From positions 868,001 through 932,000 of the forward strand of contig JAPEIS010000007.1 in NCBI GenBank assembly GCA_029531795.1: a stretch of DNA of 64,000 bases, given 5' to 3'. Source of the stretch: Sclerotinia nivalis (lineage: Eukaryota > Ascomycota > Leotiomycetes > Helotiales > Sclerotiniaceae). The notes under the pieces were generated by a model. It was not told the DNA's origin. It did no database searches and worked only from the letters and a program-made list of their open reading frames with translations. Shown one piece after another: positions 36,517 through 48,212 of this stretch (position 1 is its first letter; every line of letters begins with the position of its first letter). The position numbers were made by a program, and so were the translations under genes.

Positions 36517-39500
36517 ATGGCTTCTAACTCGATAACAACAAATCCGACCTCACAAACCGTCGCATCCCTACTACCCAAGCTTCATGATGCGGATCCCGAT
36601 TATAGATTCATGTCACTGAATGATCTTTTCCAAGTCTTGACGATTGGAAAGGCGGATCTTCTCCACAATGACTATAGTACAGCTGCGAAGACGGTAGATG
36701 GTATTATCAGAACCCTGGATGATCAAAATGGAGAGGTACAAAATTTGGCCATTAAATGGTTAGTCTGCCAATGGCCCTTAACAAAAGTAGAACGTAGCTG
36801 ACCTGAAATAGTCTTGGACCGCTCGTCACAAAGTTACCAAGCAACATAATTGCTCCGCTAATCGAGAGGCTTTCGACATTGACAACTGAAAATTCCGTTG
36901 ACAACTCAATACCTGCAATGGCTCTACGAACAGTGGTCATCACTCTCCCAAGACCCGTCAGTGGTGTTGCGCCGTCCAAAGAAGTCCTCGAAGCATATTC
37001 TGCGATTAGCAGAGTTTTGATACCAAGACTAGTAGGTCGTATAGTCACTTCAAAATCTACCAGGGGCCAAAATCTTCCGAATCCTCCACCAGGAATGCTC
37101 GACCCTTCCACAAACCCAGAAATCGACTCCGATGCTGTTGATGTTTTGATTGAAGTTGCAAGATGCTTCGGCCCTCTTTTACAGCACGCAGAAGTTGAAG
37201 CACTTCAAGACTTGGTTGTCGGTATCTTAGAAACCGAAAAGGCCAGTTCTGTTGTCAAAAAGCGGGCTGTAGTTGCTGTGTCTCTCCTAGCTATGCACTT
37301 GACGGATTCCGACCTCAGTGGCTTTGTATCTCACATCATCGAGTGTCTTCGTAACCCACACTTGACCCCTGTACAAAGACGTTTGTACATTACCATTCTC
37401 GGATCAATGGCAAGATCAATACCCTCTAGGTTCGGTCCTTATTTGAAGACCCTTGCACCCTTTGTACTTTCTGCATTGAGCGAGCAAGAACTGCAGGATC
37501 AGCTTGAAAACGCCGCCGAGGATGGCGAAAGTAATCCTGAAATAGACGATGTGAGGGAATCCGCACTTGTTGCACTGGACGGCTTTCTGGCTTCCTGTGG
37601 TACGGAAATGCGAATCCACACAGAGGAAACAATTGCGGCAGCTCTTAGATTCTTAAAGTATGATCCAAATTATAACGACGATGATGACGAGGAAATGGGA
37701 GGAACTCAAGCTGATGAAGATGATATGGGTGATTTCGATGACGATGATGATTTTGAGGCAGACAATGGATTTGATGATGACGATGATGATGCAAGTTGGA
37801 AAGTTCGAAGATGTGCTGCGAAAACTCTCTACACTTTGATCTCAACTAGAGGCAGTGGTGATCTACTTGAAGATGGAACTCTATACGCTCAAGTCGCTCC
37901 AACCCTTATTCAGAGGTTCAATGAACGTGAAGAGAATGTTCGACTTGAAGTTATTGCTACCATGGCATCTCTAATTGGGAGAACTGGGGAAGGTGTCGTA
38001 GTTGACTTTTCGCCGGATGAGTCGTTGGGTTATGCAAATCAAGCACCCCAAAGTCGAAAACGCAGAAGAGAGAGTGGTGGCTCAGCTACTTTTGATACTA
38101 AATCGTTCATCTCGAGATCTGCTGGTTTGACGTCACCAACCATTGAGCCGCTTCCTGTTTCGGGCCCCCGTGCGGACCTGGCAAGATTGACTCCTATGAT
38201 TGTAAAGGCTGTCGTGAGACTACTGAAGACAAGCCCCATTCCAACGAAGCAAGCTCTCATAAATCTTTTGGATAAAATGGTTTCGGTTCAGGTTGGAGGT
38301 CTTTCAGAACACTTCAGTCAGCTTGTGGATCCTATCTTGGATTGTTATAAGCCATCATCTGGACCATCATCTACTGCAATCACTAGTGGCGGTGCTGCAT
38401 CAGCAACTGCAAATACTTTGCGAATTGCTGCTCTCAAATTATTAGGCGACATTTCACAAACTCATTCTTCAAGCGTGTTACAGCCTCACCTCCCCAAAAT
38501 TCTTCCATGCGTAGCGTCAGCTGTACATCATAAGTTCTACAGGATATCTAGTGAGGCTATTGGTACAGCTGAGCAGCTTGTCAAGGCTTTGACCCCGCCA
38601 CGTTCGAAGTCGATTAAACCAACCCAGCAAGAAGATGTTCTAAAATTATACCAAGTGATAGTTGACCGCGTATCTGCTACCGATGCAGATGTCGAAGTCC
38701 GTCAACGTGCTATTCATGCCCTAGGTATCATGCTCGCTCGTACAGCAAGTCCGGAAGGTTCATCGCTTCTCACAGAAACCAACCGAAGTGCTGCTCTCAG
38801 TATACTCAGTGACAGACTCAAAAACGAAACTACTCGCCTTGCTGCTGTAAGAGCTATCGATACTATTGCGGTTGGTTCACTTGAGGTTGGTTCAACCGCT
38901 AAAGACCAACTGCAGCCTTCATGGATCCGAGATGTCTCCCTAGAGCTTGCTGCACAACTCCGAAAGGCCAACAGATCTCTGCGTGGTGCAAGTCTTGGTG
39001 CCCTGAAGAATCTCATCGTTTCTCCCGCAGCTAGAAGCTCCCTCGACGCTCCCACTATTCAAGGCCTTATCGATGCGCTTCTTCCGCTCTTGACCACAGT
39101 TGATCTTCATCTTCTAGGTCCAGCACTACTAGTACTGGCTACTTTGGTTACGGATGATGCAAAGCTTGTTGTTACTGATCAGCTAACTTCTGCTCTGTGC
39201 GGGTTATTGACCTCAACGTTAGGTGGCGCTGTACTTGATGCCGTCCTTCTCTTGGTCGCTAATATCGGCAAACAGGGAGTTGGCCAACCTTTGATGTCTG
39301 GTTTGTTGAGGGATGTAAGTACTAGTGGAGACTCCACGGTTGTAGGAAAAGCCATCGGTACACTTTTGGTATTCGGAGGATCTTCAGTTGGTGTCACACT
39401 GGACAATTTCTTAAGCGAACTACAAAACTCTTCTTCGGATGAAGCTAAACAATGCTTAGCCTTGGCTGTTCTCGGAGAAGCAGGATTACAATTGGGTGCG

Positions 39501-40738
39501 AATTCCCCTTTGAAGCCATCCACCTTCACAGCTCGCTTTAAATCCTCTTATGACAAAGTTCCTCTTGCTGCAGCAATCGCATTGGGACGTGCTGGAGCTG
39601 GAAACATACCTTTGTATCTTCCAGAAATATTGAATATGATCAAGGACGGAAACGAATTCTTACTTCTACATTCCATCAAGGAGATACTTCAGCAAGCTGG
39701 CAACAACCCCACTGCCATCACCAAGCATACTACTATTCTTTGGGAAAGATTGCTTGCCGCGTCCCAAGCTGAGGACAATAAAGCTGTTGGTGCAGAGTGC
39801 ATTGGTCGTTTGACAATGATTGACCCTAAGGCATTCATGCCACAACTAAAGGTTCGTTATGATGGAAAGGTAATGAGTTTGCATCCGCTAATGATTTTAC
39901 AGGGCTACCTCTCAAATCCATCTGCTTCGATCCGGGCTATGGTTATCCAAGCAATCCGTTATACTCTATCGGATAGTGATGACTCGCTCGACTCAGTATT
40001 GAAGGTCATGTTGATTGATATGCTCAAGGTCATGCTGACTGATTCCGAGTTGGAGAACCGTCGATTGGCGCTGACCACATTGAACGCCGCTGCTCACAAT
40101 AAAGCAGATCTCATTAACCCAAACCTTAACCAATTACTTCCTCTTGTTATGAGTGAATCGATTATCAAGGAAGAGTTGATTCATGAGGTAATGATGGGAC
40201 CTTTTAAACATAAGGTTGATGATGGTCTAGAAGTCCGAAAGGTGAGACATATATCATAGCTTCAGTCGTACATTACTAATCTAGACCACAGAGTGCATAC
40301 GAGACTTTATATGCTCTTATGGAGACGGCATTCTCGCGTATGAACATTCTTGACTTTTACGATCGTATCATCGCCGGTTTGAAGGATGAGCACGATATTC
40401 GATCTCTCTGCAATCTCATGTTGAACAAGTTGGTTGTCCTCGATCCTGACGAGACATCTCGACGCCTCGACGCAATTGCAGATTGTTTCCGCGTTACTCT
40501 ATCGGTCAAATTAAAGGATACAGCAGTCAAACAAGAAGTTGAGAAGCAAGATGAGGCAGTCAAGAGCACCCTCCGCTCAACACTAAACCTGCATGCTCGC
40601 ATCCCATCAGCAAGCACAGGTATGGGTGCGCAAGGCAGCCAACACCAGACGTGGAGAACCTATTTTGAATGGGTAGAGAAGGATTTCGAAGGGCAGTTGA
40701 AGTCGTTGAGGGAAGAGAAGAAAGATACGATTATTTAA
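36517..40738 (+). CDS. CAND1: CAND1/TIP120 cullin-exchange factor
   Basis: Exon 1 is 36517-36758, then a 53-nt intron; coding runs 36812-40241 and 40292-40738. A third intron, 39852-39902 (51 nt, ends TTTTACAG with a GCTAATG branch), has no stop and is a multiple of three; removing it gives PQLKGYLSNPSASIR, the expected family sequence, and about 1,355 residues. CAND1 is an all-HEAT-repeat protein that wraps unneddylated cullins and exchanges F-box/SKP1 modules on SCF ligases. HEAT-type helical repeats fill the protein; an acidic insert rich in Asp lies at about 300-335 (37,675-37,790), as in other members. The C-terminal DFYDRIIAGLKDEHDI is typical. Start at 36517 is the first ATG. Confidence 0.94.
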
Positions 40739-41487
40739 GTGGAGTGAAAGGGATCTAAACTCAACTAATGATGCGATGATACCATTGATGACGAAAACGA
40801 ACATGATGAAGATAGCGAAGATTTCGTAGGAGCAATGTTATGTATTTGTTTTTGCAAAAGCAAAAAGCACACATACACAGTATGCAATACATACGAAGTG
40901 GACGAATGAAGCAGGGTGGTACTAGATGTCAAGGTTCGCAGGCAATGCGAATCTGTTTTTAGGCCAGATAGCTCGTAAGAATCAATTACTCATACAAATA
41001 ATGTAGTAGACATGTATTGCATATTGTGATTTAATAAATGCTGGTGCACGCAAAACAAAATCATCACCAAGATCAAAAATGAGAGGAGTTCTGCCTTTCA
41101 TTTTCCGCTAAAGAGCCACCCAGCTACTGCTGTAATCTACAAAGAAAAAGGGTTATAAATTTACAAAGTGTAATATTGAATAGACGAACTCCTTTTTTTC
41201 ATCTTTCATCGTTCAAATATACAAACAATGAATGGGAGATTCATTTCTTTATAATCTTTCTTCCTTCCTTTCTTTCCATCCTAGTTTTCCATCCACCATT
41301 GATTGATCGCCTTTCGTTTCCATTGCATTGCACGTCCTTTTTATTCATTGCGTTGTAATTGCAATTGCAATGTATTTTTCCTTTCCCTCCATACCATCCA
41401 TTTCATACACGTTACATGTCATACCATCCATCCCATTCTAGTCTTCTTTCTCTACTGTAGATAATGGGATTGATTATATGATTTAAT
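40739..41487. other. Convergent spacer CAND1-TUF1
   Basis: 749 nt between converging stop codons, AT-rich with T-rich runs near 41,190-41,280 and an imperfect duplication of CCATCCATTTCATAC-like sequence near 41,395-41,430. No gene; 3' ends of both transcripts presumably lie here. Confidence 0.5.
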
Positions 41488-42947
41488 TTACTTGATAATT
41501 CTGGTAACCAATCCAGTGGCGACGGTTCTTCCTCCCTCACGGATGTTGAAACGTTGACCGACTTCCATGGCGCAGGGCTTCTCAATCTCGCATTGCATCT
41601 CGACGTTGTCACCTGGCATGACCATTTTGGAGTCGGCGTCTTCGGTTCCCTCGGGCCAGTGGAGAGCAGCGGCTTCGTCGGCGGTTCGGATGAAGATTTG
41701 TGGGCGGTAGTTTTGGTGGAATCCGGTGTGGCGTCCTCCTTCTTCCTTGGTGAGGACGTACATGGAGACGAGGAATTTGGTGTGCGCTTTGGTGGTTCCG
41801 GGGGCGGAAATGATCATTCCACGTCTGACATCTTCACGCTTGATACCACGGAGTAAAAGGCCCGAGTTATCTCCTGCGCGGGATTCGTCGCAGGACTTCT
41901 TGAAGGTCTCGATATCGGTGACCTTGGTCTTGATGATTTGGTCTCCCTTTCCGACAATCTCGACTTCTGAATCCTTCTTGAGGATACCGCGCTCGACGCG
42001 ACCGGAGGCGACAGTTCCACGACCGGGAATGGAGAAAACATCTTCGACGGACATGAGGAAAGGCTTATCGAGATCACGTTGTGGGGTTGGGATCCAGGTA
42101 TCAACTGCGTTCATCAATTCATCGATTTTTTCAGTTCCAAGTTCCGGTCTGCGGCCCTCGAGTGCGCAAAGGGCGGAGCCAAGAATGATAGGTGTCTCTT
42201 CTCCTTCAAATCCATATGTGGTGAGGAGATCACGCATCTCCATCTCGACCAACTCCAACATCTCAGGGTCCTCAAGAGCATCGACCTTGTTGACGAAAAC
42301 GACAATCTTTTGAACACCGACTTGACGGGCGAGCAAAAGATGCTCACGGGTTTGAGGCATTTGTCCATCAGAAGCAGCAACGACGATGACGGCTCCGTCC
42401 ATGTTGGCAGCTCCAGTAATCATGTTCTTGATGTAATCTGCGTGACCGGGACAGTCGACGTGGGAGTAGTGGCGGGCTTCGGTAGCATATTCGATATGGG
42501 CAGTTGAGATGGTGATACCACGCTTTCGCTCTTCAGGAGCCTTGTCAATGGCTCCATAATCGAGGAAGTTAGCCAGTCCCTTCTCTGCTTGTCTCTTGGT
42601 AATGGCGGCCGTCAATGTGGTCTATGCATTCATGATCCATTAGCATTTGTTTGCCTCCGTGGGGGTATCGACATGGACTATAATATACCTTTCCGTGATC
42701 GACGTGACCAATTGTACCTATAGAACATTAGCAAACATCCAGCGTCATACAAAACAAAACCCATACCAATATTAACATGCGGTTTCGACCGCTCGAAAGC
42801 GGTAGCATATGAACGAGCAGCATTGATCACAGCCGCTCCATTTTGTCTTCTCAAAGCATGCTGTAAAGGACTGACAGCATTACCTTGACGCAGCGCAGAT
42901 CGTGCGGTCTGGAAGAAAGGAGTAACTGATCTCGCAAACGCCGACAT
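41488..42947 (-). CDS. TUF1: Mitochondrial translation elongation factor Tu
   Basis: Exons 42947-42767, 42717-42689 and 42621-41488 encode 447 residues. EF-Tu delivers aminoacyl-tRNA to the mitochondrial ribosome. The N terminus ([19 protein letters not shown]...) is a mitochondrial presequence ending near ARSYA. GTPase motifs: GHVDHGKT (64-71), [17 protein letters not shown], and GSAL; the order and the C-terminal [17 protein letters not shown] are EF-Tu type. The middle exon is only 29 nt and codes almost exactly the P-loop ([10 protein letters not shown]), with the intron falling between Lys and the Thr-Thr that follow. Length and motifs agree with fungal TUF1. Confidence 0.97.
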
Positions 42948-43403
42948 CTTGAATGTAAGATGGAGAGGAAAGAAAAGAAAATGAGAGTTTTGAGTGGGAT
43001 TTGCAAATACTGGCAATATTTTGATTCCATCTCGAAATAATTTTTTGGGTTGTTTCGGTCACCGTAGTGGAGGGCGCAATTGGTCTGTGCGGTCTTTCTC
43101 TTCCTCCTTGGGTAGTAGGTTTCAACACCCCTCCTCGCCTTTGTAAATTCACACGAGACATTACATCAAGTCCCACCAATTATGAGATTCGGATTAGTTT
43201 CGTTTAAGGTATTGTTTATTCTGTTTATTCATGCTGTGCTTGCCCAGTTCACCAAGCCCTACCGAGCAGAATAAAGTTTGAATGTTCAACGGTCTTTGGT
43301 TGATTCTATTCAGACAGGGAGATAAGTAGCTCCCCCAATCAATTTCCATGTGTATGTCCCAGCAAACTCCCGCTTAAGCCAATATATATCTATCTACGCT
43401 AAA
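42948..43403. promoter_or_regulatory. TUF1 promoter and 3' region of the TAP-like peptidase gene
   Basis: 456 nt. It contains the leader of TUF1 (minus) and the 3' flank of the next minus-strand gene. No gene seen. Confidence 0.5.
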
Positions 43404-45683
43404 TCACAATACAATCTCGAATGTCTTGAACCCCCTCGCGCCCCAAATATCAATTTGCGCAAGAGCATCACGGATGCCGCCCCATGCCTCTATCCGCCCT
43501 AATTCTGCAGCATCTATCTCGTTTGCTACCTGTGCACCTGGTTGATGTTCATGCCATGGCCATTCATCAGCCGGACATTTGTCCCACTCCCCGTCAACAA
43601 GATCCGTTCCTTTCCCTTTTGGTTTAGGAGGGTCGGGGACTTTCCCCGCGCGGAAATATGCCCTGATTTTCTCGATCGTGCATCTAGACTTCGCAGCTAT
43701 AGTGCAATGTCCTTCGGATTCTTGCTCGAAGAACCCTGCGTCCACGAACTTTGTGGCCATCTTCACACCTGCGATTAGTGGTGTAACAGGGTCTGCGCTA
43801 TTGCTAATATAAAGCAATGGAAATGCCGTCTTAATTGGTTTTTGCCTATGTGCTGGATGGTTATCCCATTGCATAGGGGGATCGATACTTTCGATGTTAT
43901 ATCCAGAGCACTGGATCATGAATGACATCCATGCATCCGCAAATGCCGACTGCGCTTCTAGGTCTTTAAACATGCTCTCAATTTCGGAGAATGTGTGATT
44001 AAGCTATACTGCATGTTAGAATTTCGAAAGGGATATGTACTATGATATGCTTACTGGGTACTTCTTGTCACTGCAAAGAATGGCCTTTTGTGCGTCGTTA
44101 GGATAACTCCACCGTGGCTGAGCATGTTCGCAGACAGGTTTGAGATCGTATGACGGCGGGGTTGGAGTGAACTCGAACCAATCACCGAGGTTACGTTCCA
44201 GATTGTCAAGCAATTGGGCCACAGATGGAAACCCCTGTATCGGGGCGTATAGCGCCCCGAAAATTAGCGATTTGGCATCCGAATAGGTCATAAGAAAAGG
44301 TGTTAGGGTATCCTTCAGAACAAGAGATATTGGGTTCTCTTTCAAGGTCTTCATAACAGACTTGAACCTCTCTTCGATATCGGCTATCTCGTCGTTGGCT
44401 CTGTAGAATTGACACGCAGACTTCGCCTCTTGGCAGTATTTAAAAAAGGATGACCACACTTTATCTGCATCGCGTTGACTCTCTAGCCAAATAGGAGCAA
44501 CATAATGATCCGCATCAACAACTCCATCCAGGACAAGCCGACCTACTCTATCTGGAAACATAGCTGCGAAGGTAGATCCAAGAAGTGTCTGGAAAAATCA
44601 GCGATTATCACTCCAAGACCGAAGACACTTACCCCGTAGCTGAAGCCCCAATAAAGTAACTTACTCTTCGTTTCTAGACCTGCTTCCTCGGAAATATCAT
44701 TGGACTCTTCCTCATCAGAAGGATCAAAATCGGTAGGATCAAAGTCTAATGATTCTTCTATATTTGATGTCCATTCATCCCACGCATCTATAATGCTAAT
44801 CATATCCCTTGCAACACTTGGTGTTCCCGCATGTCGGAAAATGCTATTATTTCCACTCAGAGAATCCTTTTCCGCGCACAATTTCGCCAGAGTTTTTGCA
44901 CGTGCATCGAGATGCCGTAATGCTGTTGAACTCGAATTAGCCAGACCAATCCCTTGCCCTGTGACGGTGAAAAGTGTTCGGTGGTAATCTCCTCGTGCCT
45001 GGTCATCTCCTGCTCCATCATATGTCCCACCATACGAGAAACAGTCAGCTCGTGGTGTCGTTGCTCCAACACCTCGAGGATCAAATCCAATTATATCTTG
45101 ATCTTCTCCAACAATACTCTGAATCGACCGTCCGGCTGCCAAACCGAAAAGTGTACCAGAACCTCCGGGTCCACCGGGATTCAATAGTAACGGTGATTTG
45201 GAGAACTGCCTATTCCCCGTATGATCACCGGGTATCAGGATCAACGCAATATGTACTTTAGGGTTATCATCAGATTCATTGAGCGGTCGATGATAGTCCA
45301 TTGGAACTGTGAGCCTTGCACATTTGAAAGATGATCCGGGGACGTCAAAGCATGGATACCAGTTGAGTTTTTCACTTGGTATTATCTATAAAATACGTCA
45401 ACCAACCCAAATTCACTCAGCAAAAAGAGCAAACTCCAACCTCATCAAAGTCATAAAACTTGTCCCCATTCGTATCAAGAGTTGGTTCCCTAGATCCAAC
45501 TAAACCTGATATGACAGACCATGTCCACCAAACGAATAAAAGAGTAGCAACGGTAAGGCCCGGCCAGGCAGAATAACCTCTAGTGACCCTTACATTCTTA
45601 ACTCGCCAAATACTTTTGGGGAGAAGACTTCTATGTTCCTCTCCCTTGGTATCATCCATGTCGAAGTCCTGCATTGTCTTCAT
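43404..45683 (-). CDS. Membrane-anchored TAP-like alpha/beta-hydrolase (tripeptidyl/prolyl aminopeptidase type)
   Basis: Exons 45683-45441, 45385-44633, 44588-44055 and 44003-43404 encode 709 residues. After a short cytosolic N terminus there is one hydrophobic helix (GLTVATLLFVWWTWSVISGLV, about 42-62), so type II membrane topology is likely. The hydrolase domain starts with WYPCFD and LTVPMDYHRPL, has the oxyanion segment NPGGPGGSG, GFDPRGVGATTPR, and the nucleophile elbow GFSYGT split by an intron. Asp in ISNSADPVTP and His in SEGHC complete the triad in the C-terminal TAP-like domain. Family members remove N-terminal peptides. Exact substrate is not assignable. An ATG nine bases later is an equal start. 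Confidence 0.9.
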
Positions 45684-46974
45684 TCTAGAACCATGTAACC
45701 TATCGGAACCAAATTCGGTAAGAACCCAACTCCCAGTGAAATTCCGTATCTCGCACCCAATGTGTTAGAAAATGCAATAACTTCAACAAAAGACATAAGA
45801 ATGATGAAGGAGACTCAAACTCGAAGTAAACGAAAAATGTAAGTTTTATGTCTAAACAGTAAAGTTTCAGGCAGATGCTCGCGGGCCCGTAAGCATAGAA
45901 GTATCATGAGGGATAACAAAGTTCAAGCACGTAATAGATCGGATGGACATTATCCAATCATAATCCCTGGTGGTGTTTCGTTGTGTTCCATCAGCTGGTC
46001 CAACGGGTGCGTTTGATCTTCCTCTGTCCTACAGAAGGTGGGGCTGAATGGTACGTGCGCCACAATGTAAATCAGAACCAGGTGATCTAACGGTTGAAGG
46101 TTGTTCGTTCTTTTTTAATGAGGATTGGACCTCGCGCGAACTGATGTTATTCTTACTATACAACTCCAGCTTTGACATTCACCAATTAATCTCTCATAAC
46201 AACAGATGGATATAATCATTATTAAAGCAAATCCTGACCATTCAGATTCATAACTTGAGATCTTCACTAATGATTGGTTCTAGAGCTGAGCTTTACCGTT
46301 CTTATTTCAATATCATCTCATAATGTCTTGCACTTATGTTTCGAGTCGTCAAAAGTAATCAACTCCCACGTCCTCTCTCAGATCCTGTGTCGGAAGAACA
46401 GGAAGACGGTAAAATGATTTCTCGGTGTACCAGGCAACCTGAGGAGGAGAACTATGTGCAAAAATGGGATGACTTTTCCGCTATTTTGGAGTGCAATTGC
46501 CGAGGAACTGTGCAGAAGTTATAAGTATATAAACACAATCTAGATCTTGATGAACCCCACGGGCTTATCAAGTTTTGCCCCCATAAAATGATCCACCTAC
46601 CAGACTACAGTTCGCGTTCCAAATCATGTATCGTTATGTTTGCTATGTTTGGCTATGGTTTTTGCTCGGACAATGAGTTGACTTGCATCCTTCCCGTTAA
46701 TATTATCACTGTTCGAAACAACTTTAGTCCAAAATGAGGCGGAGACGGTTTCAACCTTGGGAGATACGTTCAACGTGTTGGGCACAGTGGGTAGTATCAA
46801 AAACTTATTTTCGACTACCGAGACGGAGAGAGCGGACCAAGACTCCCAAGACGGCCTCATTTTAGACCTTTCCTGTCCCACAAATTGGACACTGGTAGCC
46901 CAACAAAACATGGCACCACTTGCAGCGCAGTTTGTCTCGGATTCTAGTGGAGAGTCACTTATTGCCCTGCCAAA
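45684..46974. other. Spacer; open frames on both strands, no supported gene
   Basis: Promoter of the TAP-like gene, then a stretch where both strands stay open (46624-46911 minus, 46757-46984 plus; also 46336-46524 plus). None has a recognisable domain. Parts may belong to the decayed coding region that follows. Confidence 0.4.
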
Positions 46975-47098
46975 CTATTCATAAATTGTCCAGATGAACA
47001 GATTGCCAACGACATAATCGCAAGATTGAGATACCATTTGATCCAAGCATGCTCATAGGTATGGTAATAGAAAAGCGAATACATACGTTGGAACATTT

Positions 47099-47524
47099 TC
47101 AGCAGATAAAGAAGAGTTGAGTTACATCTGAGACGCGGAGAAATGTACACCGATCTGTAAACAATACTCGAAACAACAAGATAACCAGCATGAGTGATGA
47201 ATATGTGCTGGCGGCGCCAGACAAACAATTGATACAGGCAACATATTCGTTCAATATGGCCAAGGAGAAACACGAACCGTAAACATGACCGGTGGCTCGA
47301 AAATCCAAGAAGCAGAATTTAACGGCGGACTGAGGTTATCGACCTAGACTCAAGTGACACTAGGATGAACGTAAATATAGTTCAAAACATAAAGGCGGAA
47401 TCGCTACCTGGTAACACAAAGCCCCTGAATTCGTATATATGGGTTGTGAATACCAGCATTCCGAGTGCAAGAGCTACCGCCAGTATGCGCGTACCATGTG
47501 AGTCCGATACTTCTCTCGAAGATA
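47099..47524 (-). pseudogene. Remnant of a membrane-protein gene with transmembrane helices
   Basis: Two open segments read on the minus strand look like spliced membrane-protein exons. Segment A (about 47524-47408) encodes EVSDSHGTRILAVALALG and continues as a hydrophobic helix. Segment B (about 47329-47099), starting after a CAG acceptor, encodes SAVKFCFLDFRATGHVYG followed by two hydrophobic stretches with Cys (NEYVACINCLSGAA and LMLVILLFRVLF). The phase between A and B does not fit a good donor, and the frame closes soon after B, so I read this as decayed. A multi-helix receptor or channel is possible but no family is assigned. Alternatively the splice sites are unusual and the gene is intact. 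Confidence 0.3.
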
Positions 47525-47597
47525 CTTACTGCCTTTGTGGCCCGTAGTCAATCAGAAATGATTTCAGTCCTAAGGCAAGAACACGTCTGCATCGACA

Positions 47598-48212
47598 ATG
47601 CTGACAGTAGTACAACGCTCCCAGATGCAACCAACGAGCAATTCTCTCCTTGCCAAATCAATTGTACAAGGAGCTGCTGGACAGCATGGTAGTTGTCCCC
47701 GCGATGATATAGATAGATGCGCAATATGTGGTGCTTGTCGAATAACATTGTGTGATATCCTTTACATAGATTCCGAAATAAAAGATAGAACGGAAGGTAA
47801 TGCCTTCAAAGCTCTGCTATCATGTAGATCAATGACGTTAAGTGCTACTCTTGCTTAGTAGTCCAACCAATGATCTAATTTTCGCTTTCCTCATTTAGCA
47901 TGCACAAAGTTCCCAGGAACGGACACCGGGCATCGAATCACTGATTGTGCAGCCAAAAGATTCATCTCTGTATTCGGGACATCCGTCAACCATGGCCGTG
48001 GGAATCTGCGTGATCAAGATAGGTGTGGAACATTCGGAGGACCCGCAGCTCTTTGTAACTATGGTCTCGTGATGTTCAAAACCTCGTGGTTACCAACTTG
48101 TAATTGTTATCTGAGCCCTATACACTCTTTTCCGTTCTCTGTCTGCACTCTTATGCCTTCGAAAGGGCCAAGATCAATTTCAAAACAACGTCGTAATGAT
48201 GCAACTCAATGA
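47598..48212 (+). CDS. Possible Cys-rich gene or fragment, function unknown
   Basis: An open frame from 47598 with Cys-rich residues (RDDIDRCAICGACRITLCD) can be spliced at 47839|GTAGATCA... to ...TTTAG|47899 (branch TCTAAT), phase 1 to phase 1, into a second open frame to TGA at 48210-48212. That part continues CTKFPGTDTGHRITDC and RDQDRCGTFGGPAALCNYG. The joined product is about 180 residues with about 14 Cys. The start is doubtful: there is no signal peptide, so the true gene may begin upstream or this may be a decayed fragment. No family recognised. Opposite-strand coding is less open here. Confidence 0.3.

Noticed and set aside
41726..42313. 195-codon plus-strand ORF
   Set aside because: Exactly antisense to the TUF1 coding exon; a shadow of its codon bias, with no independent motif.
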